DNA of 64,000 bases. Source: JAWVYT01 sp046483065 (GTDB taxonomy: Bacteria > Gemmatimonadota > Gemmatimonadetes > Longimicrobiales > RSA9). Both the position numbers and the translations under genes were made by a program. Location: NCBI GenBank assembly GCA_046483065.1, contig JAWODW010000044.1:62001-126000 (forward strand), given 5' to 3'. The notes under the pieces were generated by a model. That model did not search any database. It was not told the origin of the DNA and worked only from the letters and a program-made list of their open reading frames with translations. Shown piece by piece: positions 1 to 9,001 of this stretch (position 1 is the stretch's first letter; each line of letters begins with the position of its first letter).

Positions 1-2974
1 GGGTCAGGCCGACGTCCACACGGTCCGACCAGGGTGTACGGCAGCTGTTGCGGCTCGCGATGGCGCCGGCGCGCTCCTCGAGGCACGGCTCCAGCGCCGC
101 GAGCTGGAAGAGGAGCGACCGGGAGATGAAGCCCTCCCCGCCCAGGTCCGAGAGGTAGGCCGGCACGAAGAGGAGGTCGTTGTACGCCCGCTCGACGGCG
201 CCGGGGCCGGGATAGCCGTCGCCGTTCATATCGCTGCCGTAGACGTAGCTGTAGGGCGTGCCGGACTGCCCGATGTAGCGGAGGGTGACGTCGAGGCCAC
301 CGCCCCACTCGGCGAGGCGGGTCCAGAGGGACGCGGCTACGCGGTGCGTGCGGTCGAACGCCGACACGGCCACCTCCGGGCGGGCGGGATCGACGCGGAC
401 GGGGGTGAGCCCGTAGTTCAGCGTGGCGTCCTGGTAGAGGAGGCTGCGCACGTCCACCGCCCGGGTGTAGGTGTAGGACAGGCGCAGGTCGAGCCGATCG
501 GAGAACCGGCGTTGGAGCTCGGTGGCCACGGCCAGGGCGGCGTTCCGGCTCCGGTTCCCGACGCGCAGCACGTGGCCGTACTCGTCCCACCGGCGACCCG
601 CCTCCAGGGGGCCGAACCGGCCGGGGAAGAGGACGGGCGTGCCGAACACGGGGCGGTCCCCGATGGTGAAGTCGAACCCGTCGTCGCTGCCCGGTGGCGG
701 GTCGAGGTCCACCGGGAGGTTGAGGTCCTGGATGGTGACCTGGTGGATGGCGCGCGTGTAGATCGCCTCGATGGTGCCCACGAACCCCCACGGCAGCTCC
801 CGGTCGATGGCGAGGGAGGCCCGCACGTCCTGGGGGTAGCGGAACGCCTCATCGAAGAAGACCAGGTCGCGGCGGGCGGGCCCGGTGGCGTCGGTGCACG
901 TGCTCGGCGGGTCGCCGGGGTCCAGGGCGGGGGTGACTGCGCCGGTGCACCGGAGGAGCCCGGTCCGGAGCCCGGTGTTGGCGTACACGTCGGCGATCCA
1001 CGCCAGCGGTGGCGTCCCGGTGAAGATCCCGATGCCGCCCCTGAGCTGGGTCCGGCGCTCGGTGTCCGGGCTCCAGTTCAGTCCCAGGCGCGGCGCCACC
1101 AGCGGATTGCCGGAGGGCAGCCGGTCGGTGACCCGGCCGGTGAGGGTCTCGGCCGTCCGGTTGTATCCGGGCCGTGAGAGCATGAGCGGCCAGTCGACGC
1201 GCACGCCGAGGGTGAGGGAGAGGGCGTCGCCGAGCGACCACTCGTCCTGGACGAACCCGGCGAGCTGGAGCAGCGAGAACGCCACGTCCGGGTCGACGCC
1301 ATCCTCCAGAACGAGCCCCTCGTACGCCTCCGGCGCGTTGCCGGCGAGCGCCGCCAGGCTGCCGTACCGCCAGACGCCCCGGGAGGCCGGGAGGTAGCGA
1401 CGCCGGGTGCCGAACCACGCGCCCTCGAGGCCCACACTGAACAGGTGGTCGCCCACGGCGTGGCTCACGTGCTCCGTGACCTGGACCAGCGTCTGCTCGA
1501 GCTCATCGGCGTGGGCCAGCGGGTCTCCGCCCGCCCGAACTCGCCGGCTCAGCGCGACCGTGTCATCCACCATGCCCCGGACCATGACCTCCACGGCGGG
1601 CTGGTCGCTGCCCCGGTTCGCGTCGCCGGTACGCTGGACGTTGAGTGACAGCTCGCTGGTGGTACGCTCGGCGAGCCGTGATGTCACGCGACCGACCACA
1701 CTGTGGGTCCGGCTCTCGATCCGGGTGCCGGCGCTGGTCAGGCCGTACAGGTCGAATCCGAGGCGGTTGGGTGCTACGTCCTGCTCGGCGGAGATGAGGT
1801 TGTACCGGATCGAAACGTCGTGGCCCGCGCCGAGCGGGGCGTCGATACGGGCAAAGAGGTTGCCCAGCGGGTTGTCCAGGGAGTACGGCTCGGCCGATCC
1901 CGGCGTCAGGCCCCGGTCCTCCAGCAGCGCCACCAGCCGGTCCACGCTGTCGGCGGCGAGCCCCACCCGGTACGGGTCGGCGGTGCCCATGTGGAATCCC
2001 GGCATGGGCCGGCTCCGCTGCTCCAGCTCGCCGGCCATGAACAGCCGGGCCACGCCCACCGGCCCGCCCAACGTGAAGCCTGCGGCGGTGGTGCTGAACT
2101 CCTCGGCGGTGCCCCGGCCGTAGACCCGGACCACGTCGCTGTCGTCCGCCGGCCGGCTGAACGCGTCGCCCCGGTAGTAGCCGAAGGCGGAGCCCTCCCA
2201 GCGGTCACCGCCGCTGCGGGTGGTGGCGTTCATGAGCGCGCCGGTGAACCCGGACTGCCGCACGTCGTACGGCGCCACCACCACCGAGTACTGGCGGACG
2301 GCGGCCAGGGGCAGCGCCCGTGCGTTGGCCTGTCCGCCGGGCACGCCGCTGGGCGAGAGGCCGAAGAGGTCCTGGGCCAGAGCGCCATCCACGCGCAGCG
2401 AGTTGAACCGGCTGTTCTGGCCGGCCACGGATACCCGGTCGCCCGTAACGGAGACGAGGGGCGAGAGCTCCGCCAGCGCCGTGATGCTCCGCTCCACGGT
2501 GGGCGTGGCGGCGATGGCCCGCTCCTCCACGATGGTGGCCGCGCCGGTCCGGGTCCCGCTGAACACCAGGTCCGGGGCGGAGACCACGAGCCCGGGGAGC
2601 ACCAGCGCCCGGCGGTCCAGCAGCAGGTCCAGGCGACGGCTCTCGCCGGCGGCGAGCCGGATGCGGTCTCGCTCGCCGGCGGCGTACCCGATCTGCTCGG
2701 CCACCAGCGTGTACGGCCCGCCCGCCGGCAGGCCCACCAGTACGTAGCGACCCCGGCCGTCGGCCACGGTGACGGCCACGAGCTCGCCCACCGAGTCCCG
2801 GAGGACCACGTCCGCGCCGCCGACCCCGGTCCCCGCCGAGTCCCGCACCTCACCGCGCAGCACGGCGGTACCGGCCTGTGCCGCGGCCGGCGCCGGGAGG
2901 CAGGCCAGGAGGCCGAGGAAGAGAGCGAGCCCTCGGATGTACCGGACGGTCGCTCCGGACGATGCAGGCGTCAT
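1..2974 (-). CDS. Oar-like TonB-dependent receptor (C-terminus cut by window edge)
   Basis: Outer-membrane receptor expected to import an unidentified ligand with TonB/ExbBD energy. About 991 codons are visible and the frame stays open to the left window edge, so the C-terminus is missing. I read the start as the ATG at 2974, with GGGAGGG just upstream. A signal peptide (about 1-33, ending APAAAQ) is followed by a carboxypeptidase-regulatory-like domain (about 35-120), a plug (about 130-250, containing QNSRFNSLRVDG) and a long beta-barrel. Near the edge, YSYVYGSDMNGDG is typical of the late barrel of Oar-like receptors. It begins 27 bases after the stop of the BNR-repeat gene, so the two are probably one transcript. 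The substrate cannot be told from sequence. Confidence 0.93.
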   Translation of the reverse strand, partial: MTPASSGATVRYIRGLALFLGLLACLPAPAAAQAGTAVLRGEVRDSAGTGVGGADVVLRDSVGELVAVTVADGRGRYVLVGLPAGGPYTLVAEQIGYAAGERDRIRLAAGESRRLDLLLDRRALVLPGLVVSAPDLVFSGTRTGAATIVEERAIAATPTVERSITALAELSPLVSVTGDRVSVAGQNSRFNSLRVDGALAQDLFGLSPSGVPGGQANARALPLAAVRQYSVVVAPYDVRQSGFTGALMNATTRSGGDRWEGSAFGYYRGDAFSRPADDSDVVRVYGRGTAEEFSTTAAGFTLGGPVGVARLFMAGELEQRSRPMPGFHMGTADPYRVGLAADSVDRLVALLEDRGLTPGSAEPYSLDNPLGNLFARIDAPLGAGHDVSIRYNLISAEQDVAPNRLGFDLYGLTSAGTRIESRTHSVVGRVTSRLAERTTSELSLNVQRTGDANRGSDQPAVEVMVRGMVDDTVALSRRVRAGGDPLAHADELEQTLVQVTEHVSHAVGDHLFSVGLEGAWFGTRRRYLPASRGVWRYGSLAALAGNAPEAYEGLVLEDGVDPDVAFSLLQLAGFVQDEWSLGDALSLTLGVRVDWPLMLSRPGYNRTAETLTGRVTDRLPSGNPLVAPRLGLNWSPDTERRTQLRGGIGIFTGTPPLAWIADVYANTGLRTGLLRCTGAVTPALDPGDPPSTCTDATGPARRDLVFFDEAFRYPQDVRASLAIDRELPWGFVGTIEAIYTRAIHQVTIQDLNLPVDLDPPPGSDDGFDFTIGDRPVFGTPVLFPGRFGPLEAGRRWDEYGHVLRVGNRSRNAALAVATELQRRFSDRLDLRLSYTYTRAVDVRSLLYQDATLNYGLTPVRVDPARPEVAVSAFDRTHRVAASLWTRLAEWGGGLDVTLRYIGQSGTPYSYVYGSDMNGDGYPGPGAVERAYNDLLFVPAYLSDLGGEGFISRSLLFQLAALEPCLEERAGAIASRNSCRTPWSDRVDVGLT

Positions 2975-3001
2975 GGACCCTCCCGGCCCGGCCCGCTCAG
3001 C

Positions 3002-6000
3002 CTACCCTTCCTCCTCCTCCGGCTCCTCTTCGGGGATCATCCGCTCCTCCACGGGGTCGAGCCCCCGGGCCTCGAGCATCTGGTTGAAGCGAGGCAGCTC
3101 CCGGTCGAGGATGCGCCCGAGCTGCGCCAGCTCCTCGTCGAGGAGCCCGGCCAGCATCTCGAAGACCTCGTAGCTCTGGGCCGTGGGCCGGCCCTCCGCG
3201 CCCTGGACCACGCCCAGGAGCGCGGCGATCCGGTTGTTCAGCTTGATGGGGAAGTTCAGCGGGTCCTGGTTGCTCTGGTTCCGGACCTGGTAGATCTCCC
3301 CTTCCACGGCGTCCAGCGACGCCCGGAGCGTCCCGGCCGCGTTCTCCAGCTCGGCGTCATCGGGGCGGGCCTCGAGCCGCTCGGTGATCTGCTCTTCAAT
3401 GCCCCGGATCAGCCGGACGGCGTTGTTCGCCTCCGTCACCTTGTCCTGGATCTCCATGGAGAAGCGGAACCGCTCCTGCAGGTCGGCCACGGTCACGTCC
3501 GGGAGCCGCGGGTCCTCCCGGATCTCGAAAGCTCGCTCGTACGTGCCGCCGTCCGCCGTCATCCGCACGGTGTAGTCCCCCGGGGGCGCCACGGGTCCGA
3601 ACCGGGTGCTGGCCGCCCACATGATCATCCCCGGGAAGCTGGTGGCGCCGGGGTAGCGGAGGTTCCAGGTGAAGCTGTGCAGCCCCTCGGTCATGGGCAC
3701 GTCGGGGGCGCCGCCGCCCCACCGGTCGCCGCCTTCTTCCTCCTCGTCGTCGGATGGTGGTGTGCCCTCGTAGCTCTGGATCACGTTCCCGTCGGCGTCC
3801 AGGATCTCGACGGTCAGCGCGTCGGCGGGCTCGCCGAGGAGGTACGCCACCCGGAGGGTGCCGAACACGCCGAGGACGGGATCCGCCGGCTCGAAGAGGT
3901 GCACGTCGTCGTCGGCCACCGTCTCATCGAGCTGACGGAGCGGGCCGATGTCGTCCATGATCCAGAAGCTGCGGCCGTGGGTGCCGATGACCAGGTCCCG
4001 GTCTTCCACCACCAGGTCGGACACCTGGACCACGGGCAGGTTGCGGGACAGGCTCTGCCAGCGCGCGCCGTCGTCCCAGCTCACCCACACGCCCCGCTCG
4101 GTGGCGGCGTAGAGCATCCGCTCCCGGACCGGGTCTTCCCGGACCACACGGGTGAAGTCGCCGGTGGGGATCCCATCGGAGATGTCCGTCCACGTCTCGC
4201 CGCAGTCATCGGTGCGGTACGCGTACGGCTCGAGGTCGCCCAGGAGGTAGCGGTTGCCGGCCACGTAGGCCCGACACGCGGCGTGGGGCGACGCGTCGAT
4301 CATGCTCACGCGCGTGTGCTCCGGCATGTCCGGCGGCGTCACGTCCGTCCAGGGCTCGCCGCCGGTGCGGGTCACGTGGACCAGCCCGTCATCGGAGCCC
4401 GCCCAGATCACCCCTTCCTCCACCGGCGATGGGGCCAGCGTGAAGATGGTGGCGTACGTCTCGACGCCCGTCTGGTCCCGGGTGATGGGCCCGCCGCTGG
4501 GCCCCATGGTGGAGTCGGCCGCCAGCGTCAGGTCCGGGCTGATCCGCTCCCAGCTCTGGCCGCCGGTGGTGGTCTTCCACACGTGCTGGCTCGTGACGTA
4601 GAGCACGTCCGGGTCGTGGGGATCGAACACGATGGGGAACGTCCACTGGAACCGCTCGGCGATGTCCTCGGCCGAGTAGCCCATGGGGTTGTCGGGCCAG
4701 ACACGCACGTCCGCGCTGATCCCCGTCTCCCGGTCGTACCGGTTCAGGTAGCCGCCGTAGCTGCCGCCGTAGGTGACGTTCGGGTGGTGCGGGTGCGGCG
4801 CGATGTAGCCGCTCTCGCCGCCGGCCACCCGGTAGTAGTCCCCACCGTCGCTGGGCATGCAGACCGTGCTGTTGTCCTGCTGGGCACCGCAGACGTGGTA
4901 CGGGATGTCGTTGGTGGTGATCACGTGGTAGAACTGGGCCGTGGGGTAGTCCTGCTCCGTCCACGTGGTCCCGGCGTTGAAGCTTACGTTGGCACCGCCG
5001 TCGTTGCCCTGGACCATCCGCTGGTTGTCGCCCGACGCGATCCACAGGTCGTGGTTGTCGCCGTGGGGTACGCGGATCCGGGTGTCGAACGTCTCGCCGC
5101 CGTCGTCGGACCGGTAGAACCCCACGTTCAGCACGTAGACCCGGTCCAGCTCCTCGGTGTCGGCGTAGATCCGGGTGTAGTAGAACGCCCGCTGCCGGAG
5201 CTTCCGCTCGTCGTTCATCTTCGTCCACGTGTCGCCACCGTCATCGCTCCGGAAGACGCCACCGTCCTCCGCCTCGATGATCGCGAAGACCCGGCCACCG
5301 TCCACCGGCGAGACGGAGACGCCGACCTTGCCCCAGACGCCCTCGGGGAGCCCGGGCGCGTCGGTGAGCTCGTCCCAGCTCGCGCCGCCATCGGTGGTCC
5401 GGTACAGCCCGCTCCCCGGGCCGCCGCTCTTCAGGCCCCACGGCTTCCGCCACACATCCCACGCTCCCGCGAACGCGCGCATGGGGTCGTTCGGGTCCAC
5501 ACTCAGGTCCACGGCGCCCGTATTCTCGTCCACGTACAGGATCTTCTCCCACGTCTCACCGCCGTCCGTGGTCTTGAAGACGCCCCGTGCCTCGTTCGGC
5601 TCGCCGTAGTGGCCGAGGGCCGCCACCCACACCGTGCCGCAGTCGTTCGGGTCGATCCGGACGCGCCCGATGTTCCGGGCGTCCCGGAGCCCCGCGTGCT
5701 CCCACGTCTCGCCGGCGTCGGTGCTCCGGTAGACGCCGTCCCCCGGCTGCACGTTGCCCCGTAGCTGCACCTCGCCCGTCCCGATCCAGACCACGTCGGG
5801 GTCCGCGCTGCACACGTCCACCGCGCCCACGCTGGCGCTCCCGATCTGGCCGTTCGTCACCGGCCGCCACGTGGTCCCGGCGTCGGTGGTCTTCCACAGC
5901 CCACCGCCCGTGGCGCCGAAGTAGTACTCGAGCATCCGGGCATCACTGCCGGCCACCGCGATGGAGCGGCCGCCCCGGTCGGGGCCCAGGTTGCGCCATG

Positions 6001-6145
6001 TGAACGGCTCCAGCAGCTCGCTGCGGAATACTCCCTCGGGCTCCGGGTCCTGCTGCTGCGCCATCATGACGCCCGGCGCGCAGCCGTATACCGCGAGTGC
6101 CAGGACCACCGCCGTCAGGCGGAAACGGAAAAGGCGGCTGAACAT
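3002..6145 (-). CDS. BNR/Asp-box repeat (VPS10/sortilin-like) exported protein
   Basis: A 1047-residue exported protein of the VPS10/sortilin-like or 'glycosyl hydrolase BNR' type common in Gemmatimonadota and Bacteroidota. About nine Asp-box motifs (KTTDAGTTW, RSTDAGETW, KTTDGGETW, RTTDGGASW, RSDDGGDTW and others) lie between residues 80 and 700 and imply stacked beta-propeller blades. A helical region and an acidic EEEPEEEEG tail follow. The N-terminus is a signal sequence with a possible lipobox ending at Cys22 (VYGC; Tyr at -2 is unusual). The ATG has AAGGAAGG upstream. Enzymatic activity is not demonstrated for most relatives, and I see no known glycosidase catalytic set. It probably leads the transcript into the downstream TonB receptor. 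Confidence 0.9.
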   Translation of the reverse strand: MFSRLFRFRLTAVVLALAVYGCAPGVMMAQQQDPEPEGVFRSELLEPFTWRNLGPDRGGRSIAVAGSDARMLEYYFGATGGGLWKTTDAGTTWRPVTNGQIGSASVGAVDVCSADPDVVWIGTGEVQLRGNVQPGDGVYRSTDAGETWEHAGLRDARNIGRVRIDPNDCGTVWVAALGHYGEPNEARGVFKTTDGGETWEKILYVDENTGAVDLSVDPNDPMRAFAGAWDVWRKPWGLKSGGPGSGLYRTTDGGASWDELTDAPGLPEGVWGKVGVSVSPVDGGRVFAIIEAEDGGVFRSDDGGDTWTKMNDERKLRQRAFYYTRIYADTEELDRVYVLNVGFYRSDDGGETFDTRIRVPHGDNHDLWIASGDNQRMVQGNDGGANVSFNAGTTWTEQDYPTAQFYHVITTNDIPYHVCGAQQDNSTVCMPSDGGDYYRVAGGESGYIAPHPHHPNVTYGGSYGGYLNRYDRETGISADVRVWPDNPMGYSAEDIAERFQWTFPIVFDPHDPDVLYVTSQHVWKTTTGGQSWERISPDLTLAADSTMGPSGGPITRDQTGVETYATIFTLAPSPVEEGVIWAGSDDGLVHVTRTGGEPWTDVTPPDMPEHTRVSMIDASPHAACRAYVAGNRYLLGDLEPYAYRTDDCGETWTDISDGIPTGDFTRVVREDPVRERMLYAATERGVWVSWDDGARWQSLSRNLPVVQVSDLVVEDRDLVIGTHGRSFWIMDDIGPLRQLDETVADDDVHLFEPADPVLGVFGTLRVAYLLGEPADALTVEILDADGNVIQSYEGTPPSDDEEEEGGDRWGGGAPDVPMTEGLHSFTWNLRYPGATSFPGMIMWAASTRFGPVAPPGDYTVRMTADGGTYERAFEIREDPRLPDVTVADLQERFRFSMEIQDKVTEANNAVRLIRGIEEQITERLEARPDDAELENAAGTLRASLDAVEGEIYQVRNQSNQDPLNFPIKLNNRIAALLGVVQGAEGRPTAQSYEVFEMLAGLLDEELAQLGRILDRELPRFNQMLEARGLDPVEERMIPEEEPEEEEG

Positions 6146-6385
6146 TCGTGCCTTCCTTGGTATCGGGTCTGGATGATGGCAGGGGACCGGTAGAGTGCGA
6201 CCGTGGGCGGTGGAGTGTCAACCGCCGAGCCCGGGGTTCGCGGGCGGGGCCGGGTGCGCGTGCCGGGTGCGCGTGGCGGGCGTCGGGGTCCGGGTCGAGG
6301 CCGGGATCGGGATCGGGATCGGGATCGGGGGAGCCGGGGTCGGGAGGTCGGGGCATCGGGGGTTGGCCCGACGAACGACGGGACG

Positions 6386-6549
6386 ATCCCCCAAAGAACC
6401 CGGGTCGAGCGGCTCCCGTGGGGACTTCCATACGATATTCGTAGGGTATCCCCCAACGAACCGCCGGCGGCGCCGATCTTTGGGGAGTTCCATACACATA
6501 GCGTACAGAAGTCCCCATGCATGGCCCCGGGGGCGGTTCTTTGGGGGAT
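6386..6549. repeat. 164-base imperfect palindrome with repeated modules
   Basis: The ends are a perfect 15-base inverted repeat: ATCCCCCAAAGAACC at 6386-6400 against its complement at 6535-6549. Inside, TGGGGACTTC (6419-6428) pairs with its complement at 6509-6518, and the centre keeps a degenerate match throughout. Two modules also recur as direct near-repeats: ATCCCCCAACGAACC at about 6448 (one mismatch to the end repeat) and GGGAGTTCCATAC at about 6483 (one mismatch to GGGACTTCCATAC). Either strand would fold as one long hairpin. Possible identities are a MITE-like element or a structured RNA. I see no clear target-site duplication. Confidence 0.7.
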
Positions 6550-6630
6550 TCTCCCGACTCTCCCGAGCGACCGCGGCCCGCAGCGCTCCAGCCCGGCGGC
6601 CGCGGCGTGCGGGAGACCGACCGGAGCTTC

Positions 6631-6690
6631 ACCGCGAACCAGGAGCTCCACCGCGAACCAGGAGCCCCCACCGCGAACCCGAACGGAACG
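6631..6690. repeat. Short tandem repeat, 19-20-base unit
   Basis: ACCGCGAACCAGGAGC starts at 6631 and again at 6650, with a decayed third copy from 6670 and a weaker fourth. A separate perfect tandem pair, GCCGCGCACTGCCGG, sits at 6763-6777 and 6778-6792. These look like slippage products in non-coding DNA. Confidence 0.75.
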
Positions 6691-6939
6691 CCGCGAACCC
6701 CGCCCCACCCATCGTCGCCTGGAAGCGCGGTCAGGAACGACCTTGCCGCGAGTCCCGGCCGAGCCGCGCACTGCCGGGCCGCGCACTGCCGGGCCGGATT
6801 GTCGATTCTCGGGTTCGACCATCGACCCCGATGGGTTGCGCCCCGTCGCTGTTCCGTCCATCTACAACATCCTGAACACGGGAGGCGCCGGGGTGTACAC
6901 ACCCCCGTCGAATCACAGGAACGACCGGGGGAGACAGAG

Positions 6940-7515
6940 ATGCTGGAATTTACGGATACAGCCCGCGAGATGATCGAGCAGTTCGCCTCTGCCATGGAGG
7001 ATCCGAAGCTGCGGATCGCCGTCCACGGCAGCCCGTTCGCGCCGCAGTACGAGTTCGCGCTGGTGGACGAGGAGCCGGAGAACGGCGATCGGGTGGTGGA
7101 TATGGACAGCTTCCGGATCCTGGTGGACGAGGAGAGCGCCGGGCGGATCGAGGGCTCGACCGTCGACTGGGTCCAGGGCAGCACGGGCACCGGGTTCGAG
7201 GTGAAGAACCCGAACGTGCGGAAGCTCGGGGAGGCCGAGCCCGAAGGCGAGTTCGCGGACCAGGTCAAGCACGTGCTGGAGACCCGGGTCAACCCGGGGG
7301 TGGCCTCCCACGGCGGGCACATCGACCTGGTGGACGTGGACGGCACCGACGTCTACCTGGAGCTCGGCGGCGGCTGCCAGGGGTGCGGGATGGCGCGGGT
7401 CACGCTCAAGCAGGGCGTCGAGAAGATGCTCCGTGAGGCGATCCCGAACATCGGCCAGATCCACGACATCACCGACCACGCGGCCGGCTCGAACCCGTAC
7501 TACGCCAACCGGTGA
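6940..7515 (+). CDS. nfuA: NfuA-type Fe-S cluster carrier
   Basis: A 191-residue scaffold/carrier protein that delivers [4Fe-4S] clusters to apo-proteins in the cytoplasm. The C-terminal NifU-like domain (about 105-191) has the cluster-binding CxxC as Cys146-Cys149 in GGGCQGCGMA. The N-terminal domain (about 1-95) has the length of the degenerate A-type domain of NfuA and contains no cysteine, as in that family. The start is the ATG at 6940, with GGGGGAG seven bases upstream. Longer readings extend into the upstream repeat DNA. The stop overlaps the next gene's ATG by one base, suggesting coupled translation. The act-operon Fe-S subunit encoded later in the window is a plausible client (inference). 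Confidence 0.92.
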   Translation: MLEFTDTAREMIEQFASAMEDPKLRIAVHGSPFAPQYEFALVDEEPENGDRVVDMDSFRILVDEESAGRIEGSTVDWVQGSTGTGFEVKNPNVRKLGEAEPEGEFADQVKHVLETRVNPGVASHGGHIDLVDVDGTDVYLELGGGCQGCGMARVTLKQGVEKMLREAIPNIGQIHDITDHAAGSNPYYANR

Positions 7516-8009
7516 TGCGCGCGGGCGCCGCACTGCTCGGCGCGCTGCTGGTGGCCGGCGGCTGCGCGGACCCCGGCGCCCGGACGTCCGCGAACCGCAT
7601 GGTGGTCACCACCGACACGGCGGACCCGGAGCTGCTGGCCCCGGGCATCATCCTGCGCCACGGCCCCGCAACGCCGGAGGCCGTGGCGGGCCCCGTCCGC
7701 GCACCGGTGGTGGAAGGCGACCGCGGCCAGCTCTCCATCTACGACGGCTATTTCATCCTGGCGGCGTGCGCCACACCGATCCGGGTGACGGCCACGCGGG
7801 GCGATACCATCACCGTGCGCGTGGTCTCCGAGCCCGACACAGCCCGGGCGGGCCCGTGCCAGGAGCGGCCGAAGCCGATAGGATACGCCATGCTCGTGGG
7901 GCAGTTCGAGCCCGACCGCTACACCGTCCGGCTCATCCACGAGGGAGACGGCGCCCGGCCCACCCCGCTGGACACCGTCTACGACAACATCACGATCCAA
8001 CCCAAGTGA
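7515..8009 (+). CDS. Small lipoprotein of unknown function
   Basis: A 164-residue protein with a clear lipoprotein signal (MRAGAALLGALLVAGGC, acylated Cys17). The rest is beta-rich with two later cysteines, and I do not recognise a family. I chose the ATG at 7515, which overlaps the nfuA TGA; a GTG immediately before it is equally possible and adds one residue. No good ribosome-binding site is visible, consistent with translational coupling to nfuA. It sits 22 bases ahead of the HD-GYP-like gene. Confidence 0.75.
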   Translation: MRAGAALLGALLVAGGCADPGARTSANRMVVTTDTADPELLAPGIILRHGPATPEAVAGPVRAPVVEGDRGQLSIYDGYFILAACATPIRVTATRGDTITVRVVSEPDTARAGPCQERPKPIGYAMLVGQFEPDRYTVRLIHEGDGARPTPLDTVYDNITIQPK

Positions 8010-8031
8010 CGCCGACCTGGAGACAGGGTCC

Positions 8032-9000
8032 ATGGAACAGCCTGCCATTCTCTACTTCGCCCGCTCGATCCCCACCTCCGAAAAGGTCCGCCAGGCGCTG
8101 ACCCGCGAGGGGTTCCGGGTGGTCCATTCCGAGGAAGCGGCCGATGCCCTGGGCCAGCTCATGGACGAGCCCATCGGGCTCATCCTGCTGGACGGCGGCG
8201 CGCTGAGCCCGTTCAGCGAGCGCCTCTTCCGACAGTGGCGCGAGCACGATCCGCTCCTCGAGGCCGTGGGGATCGCCGGCGCCAGCAACAAGACGGAGCC
8301 CGGCCTGGTGCGGATGGACTGCCGGCGTATCATCCGGCCGCCCATCGACACCGACGAGGTGGTGGCCGCGGTCAGGAACGCGCTGGAGCAGCGGGGCGAG
8401 CGGGCGGGGTTGGTCCGTGGCGACGAGGAGATCGCGTCGCTGGTGCTCCAGGCCACCCAGGCGCTGGTCACGGCGGTGGAGCTGAAGGACGCCTACACCC
8501 GGGGCCGGGCCGACCGGGTGGCGCTCTTCGCCGGGGTCCTGGCCGATGAGGTCGGCGGGATCGATGTGGACCGGGTCCGGACCGCCGCCCGGATCATGGA
8601 CGTGGGGAAGACGGGCGTGCCCGAGCAGATCCTGAACAAGACCGACCGCCTGACCGACGAGGAGTTCGAGCAGGTGAAGCGGCACCCGGTCATCTCCTGG
8701 GAAATGCTCCGGCACCTCTTCCGCGATGACGTGATCCTCGGCGTGGCCCGGCACCACCACGAGCGGTGGGACGGACGCGGCTACCCCGACGGCCTCGAGG
8801 GCGCCGGCATCCCGCTGGAGGCCCGCGTCGTGGCCATCGCCGACTCCATGGACGCCATCACGTCGACCCGGGCGTTCCGCCAGGCCCGCCTCTGGTCCGA
8901 GGCCGTGGACGAGATCGTCCAGGCCGCGGGCAGCCGCTACGACCCGGAGGTGGTCAAGGTCTTCGAAGGCGCCCAGGAACGGATGCTCGTAGGGGCGTAA
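8032..9000 (+). CDS. Degenerate REC plus HD-GYP-like protein
   Basis: A 322-residue protein with a receiver-like N-terminus (about 1-118) and an HD-GYP-like C-terminus (about 145-315). HD-GYP proteins normally hydrolyse c-di-GMP. Retained are HHHERWDGRGYP (241-252), His218 and Asp271. Two metal-ligand positions are changed: the HD pair reads Met189-Asp190 (IMDVGK in place of HDIGK), and the earlier conserved His (DxxxGH) is Arg159 (AYTRGRAD). In the receiver, Asp54 (LILLD) is kept, but the acidic pair after strand 1 reads ALA-ARG (YFARS) and the conserved Lys is Arg (IRPPI). It is more likely a sensor or scaffold than an active phosphodiesterase. It is followed one base later by a membrane protein gene. 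Confidence 0.85.
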   Translation: MEQPAILYFARSIPTSEKVRQALTREGFRVVHSEEAADALGQLMDEPIGLILLDGGALSPFSERLFRQWREHDPLLEAVGIAGASNKTEPGLVRMDCRRIIRPPIDTDEVVAAVRNALEQRGERAGLVRGDEEIASLVLQATQALVTAVELKDAYTRGRADRVALFAGVLADEVGGIDVDRVRTAARIMDVGKTGVPEQILNKTDRLTDEEFEQVKRHPVISWEMLRHLFRDDVILGVARHHHERWDGRGYPDGLEGAGIPLEARVVAIADSMDAITSTRAFRQARLWSEAVDEIVQAAGSRYDPEVVKVFEGAQERMLVGA

Positions 9001-9001
9001 G

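Larger units (their letters stand above)
6146..6939. other. Repeat-rich non-coding region between divergent genes
   Basis: A 794-base stretch between the BNR-repeat gene (minus) and nfuA (plus). Open frames here are low-complexity and have no ribosome-binding sites. It holds four tandem GGGATC hexamers (6303-6326), a 164-base imperfect palindrome (6386-6549), a 19-20-base tandem unit ACCGCGAACCAGGAGC at 6631-6690, and a perfect 15-base tandem duplication (6763-6777 and 6778-6792). I could not pick a convincing promoter for either flanking gene. Confidence 0.7.

Noticed and set aside
1703..5764. A 1353-codon open frame on the plus strand
   Set aside because: It is codon-aligned antisense to the TonB receptor and runs across its gap with the BNR-repeat gene into that gene; composition is His/Arg/Gly/Val-rich with no family match.
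6303..6326. GGGATC tandem as a CRISPR-like array
   Set aside because: Six-base units without spacers; simple slippage repeat, and no cas genes are nearby.
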